From Agromyces sp. Root81 (GTDB lineage: Bacteria; Actinomycetota; Actinomycetes; Actinomycetales; Microbacteriaceae): a DNA stretch of 64,000 nucleotides. The position numbers and the translations under genes are program-made. This document shows positions 55,653 to 63,641 of the stretch, in pieces. Location: contig NZ_LMIR01000002.1 of NCBI RefSeq assembly GCF_001429165.1, positions 1,849,261-1,913,260 of the forward strand. The letters are read 5' to 3'. The notes beneath the pieces are model-generated. The model was given only the letters and a program-made list of their open reading frames with translations, was not told the origin of the DNA and did not search any database. The number at the start of each line of letters is the position of its first letter. Position 1 is the stretch's first letter.

Positions 55653-57032
55653 GTGACGAGGAACAAGCTGAGACTGGCGATCGTCGGGGCAGGCCCCGCC
55701 GGCATCTACGCCGCGGACATCCTGCTGAAGGCCGAACGCAACTTCGACGTCTCGATCGACCTCTTCGATCACCTGCCCGCGCCGTACGGCCTCGTGCGCT
55801 ACGGCGTCGCGCCCGACCACCCGCGCATCAAGGGCATCATCACGGCGCTCCGCGAGGTGCTCGACCGGGGCGACATCCGCATCTTCGGCAACGTGAAGTT
55901 CGGTGAGGACATCGGCCTCGACGACCTGAAGAAGCACTACAACGCCGTCATCTTCGCGACCGGCGCCGTCAAGGACGCCTCGCTGAACATCCCGGGCGCC
56001 GAGCTCGAGGGCTCCTACGGCGCGGCCGAGTTCGTCAGCTGGTTCGACGGGCACCCCGACTTCCCGCGCACGTGGCCGCTCGACGCGAAAGAGGCCGCGG
56101 TCATCGGCAACGGCAACGTCGCGCTCGACGTTGCACGGATCCTCGCCAAGCACGTCGAAGACCTCATGTCGACCGAGATCCCCGCGAACGTCGCCGCCGG
56201 CCTCGCGGCCTCGCCCGTCACCGACGTGCACGTGTTCGGCCGTCGCGGCCCGACCTCGGTGAAGTTCACGCCGCTCGAGCTGCGCGAACTCGGCGAGCTG
56301 CGCGATGTCGACATGATCCTGTACGACGAGGACTTCGACTACGACGACGCCGCACGCGCGGCGGTCTCGGGCAACAAGCAGGTCTTCGTCATCGACAAGG
56401 TGCTGAACCAGTGGCGCCAGCGCGAGGTCGGTGAGGCGTCGCGTCGCCTGCACCTGCACTTCTTCGCGAAGCCGCTCGAACTCGTCGACGACGGCGAGGG
56501 CAAGGTCGGCGCCATCCGCTGGGAGCGCACCGCGCCCGACGGCGAGGGCGGAGTGGTCGGCACCGGCGAGATCCGCGAACTGCCCGTGCAGGCCGTCTAC
56601 CGCGCCGTCGGCTACTTCGGTTCGCAGCTGCCCGGCATCCCGTTCGACAAGAAGTTCGGCGTCATCCCGAACCACGAGGGCCAGGTGCTCACCCGCGACA
56701 AGGGGACCGGCGAGCCGCGTCAGATGTACGGCGTCTACGCGACCGGCTGGATCAAGCGCGGCCCCGTCGGCCTCATCGGGCACACCAAGTCCGACGCGAT
56801 GGAGACCATCAAGCACCTCATCAACGACCTCGGCAACTGGTGGGACCCCGAGTCCCCGTCGGAGGAGTCCGTCGTCGAGATGCTCGAGTCGCGCGGCATC
56901 CGCTGGACCGACCTCGACGGCTGGCACCGCCTCGACGAGCACGAGCAGGCGCTCGGTTCCGCCGAGGGCCGCGTGCGCGTGAAGGTCGTGCCGCGCGACG
57001 AGATGGTCGACATCTCGCGCCCCGAGGCATAA
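55653..57032 (+). CDS. Ferredoxin-NADP reductase (FprA-type)
   Basis: 459 residues, adrenodoxin reductase family. FAD motif LAIVGAGPAGIYAADIL, PYGLVRYGVAPDHPRIK, and NADP motif VIGNGNVALDVARIL; C-term YATGWIKRGPVGLIGHT. It moves electrons between NADPH and ferredoxin. GTG 55653 has GGAGAG upstream, 17 nt after the synthase. Confidence 0.93.
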   Translation: MTRNKLRLAIVGAGPAGIYAADILLKAERNFDVSIDLFDHLPAPYGLVRYGVAPDHPRIKGIITALREVLDRGDIRIFGNVKFGEDIGLDDLKKHYNAVIFATGAVKDASLNIPGAELEGSYGAAEFVSWFDGHPDFPRTWPLDAKEAAVIGNGNVALDVARILAKHVEDLMSTEIPANVAAGLAASPVTDVHVFGRRGPTSVKFTPLELRELGELRDVDMILYDEDFDYDDAARAAVSGNKQVFVIDKVLNQWRQREVGEASRRLHLHFFAKPLELVDDGEGKVGAIRWERTAPDGEGGVVGTGEIRELPVQAVYRAVGYFGSQLPGIPFDKKFGVIPNHEGQVLTRDKGTGEPRQMYGVYATGWIKRGPVGLIGHTKSDAMETIKHLINDLGNWWDPESPSEESVVEMLESRGIRWTDLDGWHRLDEHEQALGSAEGRVRVKVVPRDEMVDISRPEA

Positions 57033-57042
57033 CCCTTCCTGC

Positions 57043-57140
57043 GGGTTGAGGAGGCCGCCCGCGGCCGTCCCGTGGGTTGAGGAGGCCGCCTGCGGCCTTC
57101 GCGTGGGTTGAGGTGGCCGCCCGCGGCCGTCTCGAAACCC
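57043..57140. repeat. Three tandem 31-bp repeats with GGTTGAG/CTCGAAACC ends
   Basis: Units begin at 57043, 57074 and 57105, each GGGTTGAGGAGGCCGCC-like followed by a CGGCC arm; they end in CTCGAAACCC. Each carries a GC-rich palindromic core (GGCCGCC...GCGGCC). Related in sequence to the element at 27461. Possibly a dispersed Microbacteriaceae hairpin element. Confidence 0.8.
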
Positions 57141-57164
57141 CCGTGACCCGCTACGCTCCCACCC

Positions 57165-57818
57165 ATGCCCCTGATCGCGTCCACGCTGATCGCCGCCCTG
57201 CTCGGCTTCGTGCTCGGCTGGTGGCCGCTCGCCGCCTGGACCGAGCGTTCGATGCAGGGCGAGCGGATGCCGCAGCGCACGCTGCGCTCTCTGAGTCTCG
57301 CCGCCGCGATCACCACTGCCGTCGTCTTCGGTGTGCTCGCGCTGCGGTTCGGGCTCTCGTGGACGCTGCCGGCGCTGCTCGTGTTCGCCGCGTGCGCGAC
57401 CGTGCTGTCGATCGTCGACCTCGCCGAGAAGCGGCTGCCGAACGCCGTCGTCTTCCCGGCGCTCGGCGCCGTGGCGGTGCTGCTCGTGCCGGCGACGTGG
57501 GCGACCGGCATCTGGATGACGCTCGTGTGGGCGCTCGTCGGCTGTGCGGCGATGTTCGCCGTGTACTTCGTGCTCGCACTCATCTCGCCCTCATCGATGG
57601 GCATGGGCGACGTGAAGCTCGCGCTCGTGATCGGGCTGCTGCTCGGCTGGTTCGGACTGTCGGCGTGGCTCGTCGGACTGCTCGCGGCCTTCGTCGTCGG
57701 GGGAGTGATCGCGCTCATCGCGCTCGCGTTGAAGCGAGTGACGCTGCGCGGATCGATCCCGTTCGGGCCGTCGATGCTCGTGGGGGCCTTGGTGGCGGTG
57801 GTGTTGGTCGGGGGATGA
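57165..57818 (+). CDS. Prepilin peptidase (A24, TadV/CpaA type)
   Basis: 217 residues, six to seven helices, with the two active-site Asp in SIVDLAEKRLPN and GMGDVKLAL. It cleaves type IVb prepilins, here the Flp pilin 2.6 kb downstream. TACGCT is 7 nt before ATG 57165. The short family form lacks the N-terminal methylase domain. Confidence 0.88.
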   Translation: MPLIASTLIAALLGFVLGWWPLAAWTERSMQGERMPQRTLRSLSLAAAITTAVVFGVLALRFGLSWTLPALLVFAACATVLSIVDLAEKRLPNAVVFPALGAVAVLLVPATWATGIWMTLVWALVGCAAMFAVYFVLALISPSSMGMGDVKLALVIGLLLGWFGLSAWLVGLLAAFVVGGVIALIALALKRVTLRGSIPFGPSMLVGALVAVVLVGG

Positions 57819-58061
57819 TTCCGGGGGGAGCGACGAGTCGGTGCTCAGCGATCGGGTAGCGACAAGAGTGGTAGCACGACCCCTGTTGTGGGGACTGTTA
57901 TCGACGTGAGCCGTACGGTTTGCTGTTTCGGCACCTCCTCCGTTCCGTCCGGCTCGTCGAAACGAGCGGCTGCCCGTTGCCGTGGTGATCGACCGGCGCT
58001 GCCCTAAGCGCCATGATGCTCCCGCGGTTGTGAACGCGCAGCTCGACGTGTGAAGGACCAG
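57819..58061. promoter_or_regulatory. Intergenic region with a CCCC-N6-GGGG dyad
   Basis: 243 nt of lower G+C. CCCC-TGTTGT-GGGG at 57880-57893. No confident -35/-10 pair. Likely the control region for the large membrane protein at 58062. Confidence 0.5.
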
Positions 58062-59618
58062 ATGACCGAGATAGTGCTGCCACTGTCACGCCCCGAGCGA
58101 GTTCGGCGCATCATGCAGACAGAACGATACCGATGGGGTCTCGCTTCAGTCCTCCTCGCGATGCTCGCCGCGGTGCGCGCCGCAGTTCCAACGGAGCGGG
58201 ACCACTATTGGTCGGCGCAGGCTGGTCTGGAGGTATTGAACGGCACGCCACTGGCTCGTTCCGACACATGGAGTTGGTCCGCTGAAGGCATGTGGTATCC
58301 GAACTCACCGGCATGGAATGTCGTGCTCGGTCTTGGCTGGCAGTCGCTCGGCTTCTGGGGGCTGTTCCTGGTTGCGTTCCTCTCAATGTCAGCCCTGTTC
58401 GGTGTGGCCCTGCTCGGGGCGCGACTCGCCGGGGCACGCGCGTTGCCGACGTTGCTGGTGTTCATTCCGATCCTGCTCGGAGCGTCCGCATCCTTGTCGG
58501 CGCGGGCGACAGTGGTCGTGCAGGCATTCGTCCTCGCTGCGGCGATCTTCGCCTGGTGGTGGGGTGGCATCGCCAATCGACTGAACAGCGTCGCCGCGAT
58601 TGCGGTCGTGGGCGCGGTCGGTTTCGGCGTGTCCTTCGCTGGAAACTGGGTGCATCTGTCGTTCATGTTGATGGCCGCCGCCATCGCCGTGATGTGGGCT
58701 GTTGCGTGGTGGTTGTCTCCAGGGCTGAACGCTTTGCGACGTATCGCCCTCACCCTTGCCGGAACCACAGGGCTCTTCCTGGGTTGCATTCTGTCGCCGT
58801 ATGGCGTCGAACTGACGCTTGAGAGGTCTCGAGTTGTCAGCGAGATCTGTCAGGGGATCATCATCGAATGGACATCGGTGTTCCGGGCAGCAGAATTCGG
58901 CGACTTCCGCTGGATTCCGGTCGCCGTTGTGGCCGCCTGTATCGCACTCGGTTCGGGGATGTGGGCGTTTCGCTCGCTCCGACGGCACGGTCGATCTGAC
59001 GCACGAATCAGATTGTTGGTGCCGCTCGCGATCTTCGCAGTACCGATGACGCTGATCGGCTTCGGGGCCCTCAGGTTCCTCGGCATCGGGATGCTCGCAA
59101 TCCTGCCGGTGGCTGCAGCCGCGACGACGGCGCTGGTCGACGTGGTGCACGAACGTCAGGGGGCTGGAGGCATCCTTGCGCGGCCCAAACTCGTAGAGTA
59201 TGCATCCGGCAGATTCTGGGTCACCGTGATGACGGGCATTGCGATCGTGCTGGCGCCGCTCGCCGCATTCGGGGCGTCGAAGGGCTCGAAAACACCGGAA
59301 GCCGTGCTCGGAGAATTGCTCCCCCGAGACTGTTCCCTATTCTCTGACGCTGGTGCTGCGGGCCCCGTCATTCTGACGAGACCCGACGTGAAAGTGTGGA
59401 TCGACGGGCGAGCAGACTTCTACGGGAGGCAGCACCTCATCGAATCCGTCAGAATCTTCTCAGCGATCGACCCTGTGCCCGAAGAAGCCGATTGCGTGCT
59501 GCTACCACTCTGGGACGGGCTGGGTCATGTCATTCCCCTTGCGCTGTCGCTCGATCGCGATCCTGTTTGGGATCGAATCGCCACGCTAGATGGGTACGCC
59601 CTCTGGGTCCGTCCATAG
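58062..59618 (+). CDS. Large multi-helix membrane protein of unknown function
   Basis: 518 residues from ATG 58062 (AAGGA 4 nt before it; GTG 58050 also possible). Ten or so helices, then a C-terminal soluble domain with DVKVWIDGRADFYGRQHLIES. The helical layout (SDTWSWSAEGMWYPNSPAWN in the first loop) recalls GT-C glycosyltransferases of the arabinosyl/mannosyl type, but no catalytic motif could be pinned down. It lies within the pilus locus, so a role in pilin glycosylation is possible (inference). Confidence 0.75.
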   Translation: MTEIVLPLSRPERVRRIMQTERYRWGLASVLLAMLAAVRAAVPTERDHYWSAQAGLEVLNGTPLARSDTWSWSAEGMWYPNSPAWNVVLGLGWQSLGFWGLFLVAFLSMSALFGVALLGARLAGARALPTLLVFIPILLGASASLSARATVVVQAFVLAAAIFAWWWGGIANRLNSVAAIAVVGAVGFGVSFAGNWVHLSFMLMAAAIAVMWAVAWWLSPGLNALRRIALTLAGTTGLFLGCILSPYGVELTLERSRVVSEICQGIIIEWTSVFRAAEFGDFRWIPVAVVAACIALGSGMWAFRSLRRHGRSDARIRLLVPLAIFAVPMTLIGFGALRFLGIGMLAILPVAAAATTALVDVVHERQGAGGILARPKLVEYASGRFWVTVMTGIAIVLAPLAAFGASKGSKTPEAVLGELLPRDCSLFSDAGAAGPVILTRPDVKVWIDGRADFYGRQHLIESVRIFSAIDPVPEEADCVLLPLWDGLGHVIPLALSLDRDPVWDRIATLDGYALWVRP

Positions 59619-59654
59619 CCTCTGCGCACCGATCGATGTGTTCAGTACAGGCGT

Positions 59655-59674
59655 GTACCCCCAAAGCGGGGTAC
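59655..59674. promoter_or_regulatory. GTACCCC-N6-GGGGTAC dyad upstream of flp
   Basis: GTACCCC (59655-59661), spacer CAAAGC, GGGGTAC (59668-59674): perfect 7-bp arms. 83 bp upstream of a second such dyad (about eight helical turns) in the 228-nt gene-free region before the pilin. Confidence 0.55.
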
Positions 59675-59740
59675 GCGGTACTGCATCTTGCACGGAATCA
59701 TGCGGATTCATCAGGTTCGTTGCGCCGCCAACGGATACAT

Positions 59741-59754
59741 CCCCCGAAAGGGGG
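59741..59754. promoter_or_regulatory. Second CCCC-N6-GGGG dyad upstream of flp
   Basis: CCCCC-GAAA-GGGGG, which also reads CCCC-CGAAAG-GGGG. It lies about 93 nt before the pilin ATG. Stable hairpin is an alternative. Confidence 0.5.
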
Positions 59755-59846
59755 CGTTCGTTGCATGCATACGCACTGTAGCTTCAACTCACCGTCAACT
59801 ACCCGGGCGGGTTTCTCTCCATCCTTGTAACCCGAAGGAAAGTCTC

Positions 59847-60041
59847 ATGCTCAAGGCATACTCGCGCCTCGTTGCGCGCATCAACTCACTCACGTCCGAC
59901 GAAGAAGGCGCAACGGGCGTCGAGTACGCCCTGATCATCGGTGTCGCGTCGATTGCGATCGTCACCGCCCTCGCTCTGCTGGCTCCGGCCATTTCAACCT
60001 TCATCAGCACCACCGTGGTGCCCGCGCTCAACGGCCCGTAA
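59847..60041 (+). CDS. Flp-family type IVb pilin
   Basis: 64 residues. Prepilin: short basic leader, cleavage after G21 (EEG-ATGVEYALIIG), Glu at mature position 5, then a long hydrophobic helix (about 27-58). Major pilin of Tad pili. GAAGGA ribosome site 8 nt before ATG 59847. Confidence 0.92.
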   Translation: MLKAYSRLVARINSLTSDEEGATGVEYALIIGVASIAIVTALALLAPAISTFISTTVVPALNGP

Positions 60042-60130
60042 TCACTACTCGCCGGGTGCTCGTCGACTGGGCGGCTCAGCTCGAATTGGTTGCGATCGAC
60101 CAGCATTCTCCCTTGCTGAAAGTTCCCCTG

Positions 60131-60523
60131 ATGTCTGCACGCAAGAATGAACGTGGTGCAGCGGCCGTCGAGTTCGCACTCGTCGTGCCGCTGCTGCTCA
60201 TCATGCTCTTCGCGATCATCGATGTCGGCTGGGTCTTCAGCCAGCAACTCGCCGTTACCACCGCAGCTCGCGAAGGCGCTCGAGTCTTTGCAATCCACAA
60301 CTCTGACGAAGACGGGCTGGCACAAACCAAAGCGGAGGCTCGCGCCGCCGAACTGGTCTCCGGCACCCCCACATTCAGCTATCCGTCGCTCTGCACGAGT
60401 GCCGACGACGACGAGTTGGTCATGGTGGTCACAACTCCGTTGACCGATCTGACCGGATGGCTGGAGTCAATCGCCCCAGGCGCGACACTCAAGGGCACAG
60501 GGAGTATGCGATGCGGCGGCTGA
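60131..60523 (+). CDS. TadE-like minor pilin
   Basis: 130 residues: NERGAAAVEFALVVPLLLIMLFAIIDVGW, the TadE/TadG class III prepilin helix with Glu, then a soluble part ending SMRCGG. ATG 60131 has a weak ribosome site. It overlaps the next gene by 13 nt. Confidence 0.88.
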   Translation: MSARKNERGAAAVEFALVVPLLLIMLFAIIDVGWVFSQQLAVTTAAREGARVFAIHNSDEDGLAQTKAEARAAELVSGTPTFSYPSLCTSADDDELVMVVTTPLTDLTGWLESIAPGATLKGTGSMRCGG

Positions 60524-61521
60524 CTCGACGTCGGAATAACGCGCGTGAAGAACGCGGCGCCGTCGCGGTAACTGTCGCCCTCTGCATCGTGCCGATTCTG
60601 GCGATTGTCGCATTGGTCACCGACGTGGGGCTCCTCTATTGGGAGCGCGGCGAGTTGCAGAACGGTGCCGATTCAGCGGCGCTCGCCGTTGCGCAGGAGT
60701 GCGCAGTCAGCCCTGACACGTGCACAGCTGAGGCCGACGCGATCGCCACCGAGTATGCGGGCGGCAATGCAAACGACGGCCTCGCCACAGCAGAGATTCC
60801 GACCTCGACCTTCATCATCGATGGGCGCAGTGGAACCGTCACGGTAGATACATCGACGCTCACCGATGACGGCAGCACGCTGAGGCACCCGCTGGCTTCC
60901 GTCGTGGGTCTCGACCCAACGACCGTGCGTGCCGATGCCACGGCCGAGTGGGGCACTCCGATTGCGGGCGAGACCATTCCTCTCGCGATCTCGCAATGCG
61001 AGCTCGACACCAGGCTGGCATCGCTCGACTCGCCGACGACGTCGCGGATCATCCTTCGGAGTGACCGCAACGCTGGCAACTGCACCTCTGGCCAACCCGG
61101 GGGCTTCGGCTGGCTCGCAGACACCGACTGCAGTGTGGAATTCGCGATCGGCGGCGAGATGACGCCGCTCACGACGGGCAACAACTCCAACGGAACCGGT
61201 TGCGACGACGATCCCGACACCGGATTTCTACACGATCATCTCGGAACCACGATCCTCGTTCCTCTCTACAACACGGGAGGCGGCACAGGGGCGCACGGTG
61301 GCTACTTCATCACGAAATTTGCCGCGTTCTACCTGACGGGGTATCGAGAAGGTGGCGCGAGCTCCACGCGGTATCTCGGCGGCACACCGCTCTCGCCCGT
61401 CTTCGGGGCTGGCGAAAAGGGCATCCAGGGCTATTTCGTTCGATATGTCGCGCTTGGCGAGGACTTCGAGCTGGGCGATGGTGGCGACGGTGGCCTCATG
61501 ATCGTGCGCCTCACGAACTGA
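60511..61521 (+). CDS. TadG-like pilus assembly protein
   Basis: 336 residues. EERGAVAVTVALCIVPILAIVALVTDVGLLYWERGELQNGADSAALA is the TadG-type N-terminus. The rest is an exported domain with paired Cys, not a full vWA domain. ATG 60511 follows GGGAG. Confidence 0.85.
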   Translation: MRRLTRRRNNAREERGAVAVTVALCIVPILAIVALVTDVGLLYWERGELQNGADSAALAVAQECAVSPDTCTAEADAIATEYAGGNANDGLATAEIPTSTFIIDGRSGTVTVDTSTLTDDGSTLRHPLASVVGLDPTTVRADATAEWGTPIAGETIPLAISQCELDTRLASLDSPTTSRIILRSDRNAGNCTSGQPGGFGWLADTDCSVEFAIGGEMTPLTTGNNSNGTGCDDDPDTGFLHDHLGTTILVPLYNTGGGTGAHGGYFITKFAAFYLTGYREGGASSTRYLGGTPLSPVFGAGEKGIQGYFVRYVALGEDFELGDGGDGGLMIVRLTN

Positions 61522-61569
61522 TCGCTTCGCAGGATCCCTACTTTATTCCCTGCATCAAGGAGAACCCGA

Positions 61570-62310
61570 ATGAAGACTCGAATCATCGGAGCGGTCGTCG
61601 CCGTCATCATCGCCGCCGTCGGCGCGTTCCTGCTCATCTCCTACGTACGCGGCGCAGACGCCCGGGCGGCGGAGGGAGCGGAACTCACCGAGGTGTACAT
61701 CGTGCAGGAGACGATTCCCCGCGGTACGGCCGGCGAGACGGTGAAAGACTTCGTCAAGTTGGACACCCTGCCCGAACGAAATGTCGCCGCGGACAACGTG
61801 ACGAACCTCGACGACCTCGCCGGACTGGTGAGCGACGCCGACATCCTGTCCGGCGAGCAGTTGCAGAGCGCGCGTTTCGTCAATCCGCTCGAGCTCGCGG
61901 CGCAGGGTGACGTTCCGGTGCCGGAGGGTATGCAGGAGGTCACGATCACCCTTCCGGTGAACCGCGTCGTCGGCGGAAAGGTGACCGCCGGCAGCGAGGT
62001 CGGAATGGTCACGACGTTCGAGCGTCCCGGGCTTGCGGACCCACCTCAGACCCAGTTCGCCTTCCACGACGTGCTCGTCACGAATGTGCAGCGCGGTACG
62101 TCAGCCACCGCCGACAACGCCGGTGAGCCAGAGACTGCCCAGCAGCTTATGGTGACGGTTGCACTGACGACCCATCAAGTGGAGCGCTGGGTCTGGGCGG
62201 CCGAAGGATACGAGAGAGGCGTCGACGTCGGAGTTTGGCTGACGCTGGAGAACGCGGCGACCGATAACGGCGGCTCCTCGCCGGTTAGCGGAAGCACCTT
62301 CTACGAGTGA
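61570..62310 (+). CDS. CpaB/RcpC-like pilus assembly protein
   Basis: 246 residues, N-terminal membrane helix (about 5-28) and a SAF/beta-clip domain (about 40-110: VYIVQETIPRGTAGETVKDFVKL, DADILSGEQLQSARFV). It helps pass the pilus through the envelope. AAGGAGAA ribosome site before ATG 61570; 4-nt overlap with the next gene. Confidence 0.88.
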   Translation: MKTRIIGAVVAVIIAAVGAFLLISYVRGADARAAEGAELTEVYIVQETIPRGTAGETVKDFVKLDTLPERNVAADNVTNLDDLAGLVSDADILSGEQLQSARFVNPLELAAQGDVPVPEGMQEVTITLPVNRVVGGKVTAGSEVGMVTTFERPGLADPPQTQFAFHDVLVTNVQRGTSATADNAGEPETAQQLMVTVALTTHQVERWVWAAEGYERGVDVGVWLTLENAATDNGGSSPVSGSTFYE

Positions 62311-63641
62311 CTCCCTTCCTCCTCGTCAGCCGTTCCGCCGAGTATGAGTCCCGACTCAGGACAATGCTCGGTGAGAGGCTTGCCGTAGTCGCCGGCGAGT
62401 TCTTGACGTTCGGAACGGCCGCGGTCGTCGGGCGGGTCGATGGCACACCGCGGATCGCGTTCCTCGGTCCGGTTCTCAACTATGAGGAGACTCGCGGGCT
62501 CGTTGAAGAGCTGACCGCCAAACATCCGGATCTGGGGCTTGTGGTCGTACGAGAGCAGCGTTCCGATCTCGAGGACTGGGTCGATGAGCTCGCCCTGCAT
62601 GCTGTGCTGAGCCCGAACGCGAGCGACGAGACCACCCTCGAGCTCATCAACCGGCTCTCGCGCTGGCTCATCTCGAACGGCAAGGCCGAGGAGCGCGATT
62701 TCGACGAGCCGCCAGTCCGAGAGTTCGAGACGCCGGAACCGATCCCCGCATCTGATGAGGATCTCCTCTTGCTCGAGGGCGATGAGGACCATGAAACGTT
62801 CGACGAACTCACCCAGGCCCCGCCGGTGCAGGAGTGGGCATTCCCGCCCCTCGAGGCCGGCGTATCGAGCGATGCCTTCGCAGTGGTGGCACCGAAGGGC
62901 GGGCAGGGCAAGACGACTATCGCGATCAACCTTGCGACCGGCCTCGCGGAGATCGCACCCAATTCGGTCGTGCTCGTGGACGCGGACCTCCAGTTCGGCG
63001 ACATCACTGCTGCACTGGCACTCGATCCCACGCGCACGATCGTCGATGCCGTGGCTGCGGCCGCTGTCGATGAGCTCGTGCTGAAGACGGCGCTCACCCA
63101 TCACGAAGACGGGTTCTTCGTCGTCGCGAGCGCACCCTCACCTGAACTCGGCGATCAGGTCTCCGCCGTGGCACTGGGCACGCTTATCGAGCGGCTGCGA
63201 CATTCGTTCCGCTACGTGATCGTCGACACTACTCCAGGCCTTGGCGAACATACGCTCGTCGCGCTCGAACACGTCACAGACGCGGTGTTCGTGACCAACA
63301 TGGGCGTGCCGGGACTCCGCGGCATGCGGAAGGAGTTCGAGCTGCTGACCGCCCTCGGACTCATGCCGAGCAACCGTCACATCGTCGTGAACCAGACCGA
63401 CAAGCTCAGTGGGCTCACGATGCGGGATGTCGAGAACATCATCGGCGCACCGGTCGATGTCGAGGTGCCACGGTCGTCGGCTGTGCTCCTCTCGAGCAAC
63501 CGCGGTGTCCCGTTGATCCATGATGACGTGCGCGACCCGGCAGCAAAGGCGATCCGCTCCCTCGTTCTGCGGATCGCGCCAGAAGCGTTCCCGAAGCGAA
63601 GCAGGATCCAGAGAAGGCGGCGATCAAATGAACCTGAATGA
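62307..63641 (+). CDS. TadZ/CpaE-like ATPase
   Basis: 444 residues. Receiver-like N-terminal domain (about 1-130), acidic linker, and MinD-type ATPase with deviant Walker A VAPKGGQGKTTIAINLA (about 193-209), DADLQFGD and VIVDTTPGLGEHT. It places the pilus machine. The start, GTG 62307, is in the ATGA-type overlap with cpaB. Confidence 0.9.
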   Translation: MTPFLLVSRSAEYESRLRTMLGERLAVVAGEFLTFGTAAVVGRVDGTPRIAFLGPVLNYEETRGLVEELTAKHPDLGLVVVREQRSDLEDWVDELALHAVLSPNASDETTLELINRLSRWLISNGKAEERDFDEPPVREFETPEPIPASDEDLLLLEGDEDHETFDELTQAPPVQEWAFPPLEAGVSSDAFAVVAPKGGQGKTTIAINLATGLAEIAPNSVVLVDADLQFGDITAALALDPTRTIVDAVAAAAVDELVLKTALTHHEDGFFVVASAPSPELGDQVSAVALGTLIERLRHSFRYVIVDTTPGLGEHTLVALEHVTDAVFVTNMGVPGLRGMRKEFELLTALGLMPSNRHIVVNQTDKLSGLTMRDVENIIGAPVDVEVPRSSAVLLSSNRGVPLIHDDVRDPAAKAIRSLVLRIAPEAFPKRSRIQRRRRSNEPE

